Assembly: GCF_014534655.1 (NCBI RefSeq)
Contig: NZ_JACVVD010000005.1
Location: 372,001 to 436,000 of the forward strand
DNA: 64,000 bases
Reading direction: 5' to 3'
Origin: Paenibacillus sedimenti
GTDB lineage: Bacteria > Bacillota > Bacilli > Paenibacillales > NBRC-103111
The position numbers and the translations under genes were made by a program. The notes under the pieces are model-generated. The model saw only the letters and a list, made by a program, of their open reading frames with translations. It was not told the origin of the DNA and ran no database searches. Of this stretch, positions 63,137 to 64,000 are shown in pieces. Each line of letters opens with the position of its first letter. Position 1 is the first letter of the stretch.

Positions 63137-64000
63137 TAATGCTATTCAATGCCGGTTGTATGGAATGCCATTTCGTAGAAGCCTCAAATGCTCTTCCTAC
63201 CCTCAAAACAGTCTTTTCGTCAAAGGGGCGACCCACGATCTGCAGGCTGATCGGCAACCCATTCTCCGAAAATCCGCACGGAACAGCAAGTGACGGCTGT
63301 CCGGATAAATTAAAGGGGCAAGTATATCGGAACATGGCATCTGTGATACTCTCTACTTGGCCGTTAATCACCACGGAGTTCTGACCGATCTTCACTGCCG
63401 GAGATGGTACGGTTGGAGCAACAATCACGTCCACGTGTTCCATGATTGAATTGAGACTTTGTTTGATTAAGGTTCGCAATCGCTGTGCCTTTAGGTATTT
63501 GGTAGCTGTCAATGACTCGCCTGATTCAAGGTACAACCGGACATCAGGCGAGTACAAGTTAGCCCAATTTTGCAGCAAAGGCTCATGGCAGCTGCTCGCC
63601 TCTGCGAAAATGATCGTATATGTGCATAGCAATGATAACTCCACATTGGGTAACGTGATCTCAACAGGGATGGCACCTAAGTTAGTAAGCATGTGAATCG
63701 CGCTCTCGACCCGCTCTTTCACTTCGGAATCGATTCGGTCAAAGAAGTAGTTTCGTGGTATCCCAACAAGAAGTCCTTTAATTCCATCCTCAATCCCGGA
63801 AGTATAGTCGGGCACAGGACGAGAACTCGTGGTTATATCAAACGGATCGTATCCGGCAACAATTTGCAATGTTAGGGCAGCATCTGTGACTGTCTTTGTT
63901 AGCAAACCAAGGGTATCCATTGACCAACTGAGGGGAAATACTCCACATGTGCTTGCTCTGTCATAGGTTGGTTTGAGCCCAACTATGCCGCAACAGGCTG
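63126..64000 (-). CDS. Amidase signature-family enzyme, C-terminal part
   Basis: The minus-strand frame runs from the window edge to the stop at 63126, so the N-terminus with the Ser-Ser-Lys triad lies outside. Visible family sequence: CGIVGLKPTYDRAS (normally YGRVS), PLSWSMDTLGLLTKTVTDAALTLQ, and VDVIVAPTVPSPAVKIG. The C-terminus GFSENGLPISLQIVGRPFDEKTVLRVGRAFE is typical. It hydrolyses an amide such as an allophanate, aryl-amide or glutaminyl-tRNA-type bond; the subfamily cannot be told from this part. Confidence 0.9.
   Translation of the reverse strand, partial: ACCGIVGLKPTYDRASTCGVFPLSWSMDTLGLLTKTVTDAALTLQIVAGYDPFDITTSSRPVPDYTSGIEDGIKGLLVGIPRNYFFDRIDSEVKERVESAIHMLTNLGAIPVEITLPNVELSLLCTYTIIFAEASSCHEPLLQNWANLYSPDVRLYLESGESLTATKYLKAQRLRTLIKQSLNSIMEHVDVIVAPTVPSPAVKIGQNSVVINGQVESITDAMFRYTCPFNLSGQPSLAVPCGFSENGLPISLQIVGRPFDEKTVLRVGRAFEASTKWHSIQPALNSIIKD

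Overview
The window reads as chromosomal DNA of a low-to-moderate GC, endospore-forming, Gram-positive Bacillales bacterium, most likely Paenibacillus or a close relative. The support is gene content: LplB/LplC-type sugar ABC importers with lipoprotein binding proteins, AraC one-component regulators, S-layer (SLH) repeats, a sigma-K fragment, a gerA-type germination operon and AGGAGG ribosome binding sites. No rRNA, tRNA or CRISPR array was seen.

Layout. 1-6.8 kb: 3' end of a large secreted Ig/FIVAR protein, a GH51 arabinofuranosidase divergent from its AraC regulator, a broken LysE exporter, an SPL-like radical SAM protein, and a MarR/SnoaL pair sharing one operator motif. 6.8-15.4 kb: one long catabolic operon (Gfo/Idh/MocA dehydrogenase, LplB-LplC-lipoprotein importer, cupin, TauE-type exporter, TIM-barrel isomerase, Tm-1-like protein, PEP-hydrolase-like TIM barrel) behind a good promoter with a cre-like site and an inverted repeat at the transcription start. 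15.5-18.2 kb: an unassigned protein with faint class II aminoacyl-tRNA-synthetase-like motifs, an XRE-cupin regulator, and an EamA exporter preceded by a 13-codon leader ORF and competing complementary segments that could form an RNA switch. 18.2-22.3 kb: an AT-rich decay island with an IS256-family end, the last codons of a MacB-type ATPase, the C-terminal part of a polymorphic toxin, a SUKH (SMI1/KNR4) gene, an N-terminally truncated sigK and a frameshifted small ORF.

22.3-46.4 kb is a carbohydrate-utilisation region. A membrane-anchored AraC sensor precedes an LplBC importer, a beta-helix glycosidase and a GH130 phosphorylase. After several pseudogenes comes a second cluster: GH125, MalF/MalG-type permeases, a binding lipoprotein, a secreted GH76 alpha-1,6-mannanase with several carbohydrate-binding modules, an SLH protein and a secreted GH97 enzyme. 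Together these suggest breakdown of alpha-mannan (fungal or yeast wall type): extracellular endo-cleavage by GH76, import by the MalFG system, intracellular trimming by GH125 and phosphorolysis by GH130. 46.5-54.7 kb: an Opp/Dpp-type importer, a HAD phosphatase and a LacI regulator, with two near-identical LacI-type palindromes in the promoter. The context suggests oligosaccharide rather than peptide import.

54.9-64 kb: VanZ protein, DUF4179 anti-sigma/ECF sigma pair, an MFS exporter with an early frameshift next to an ArsR regulator with repeated ACATATCG-type operators, a decayed gerA-type operon (A broken, B with an internal TAG, C intact), and the C-terminal part of an amidase running off the window. 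The most interesting points are the putative leader-peptide/RNA switch before the EamA gene, the unassigned nine-gene catabolic operon, the aaRS-like orphan, the truncated sigK, and an unusual density of broken genes.
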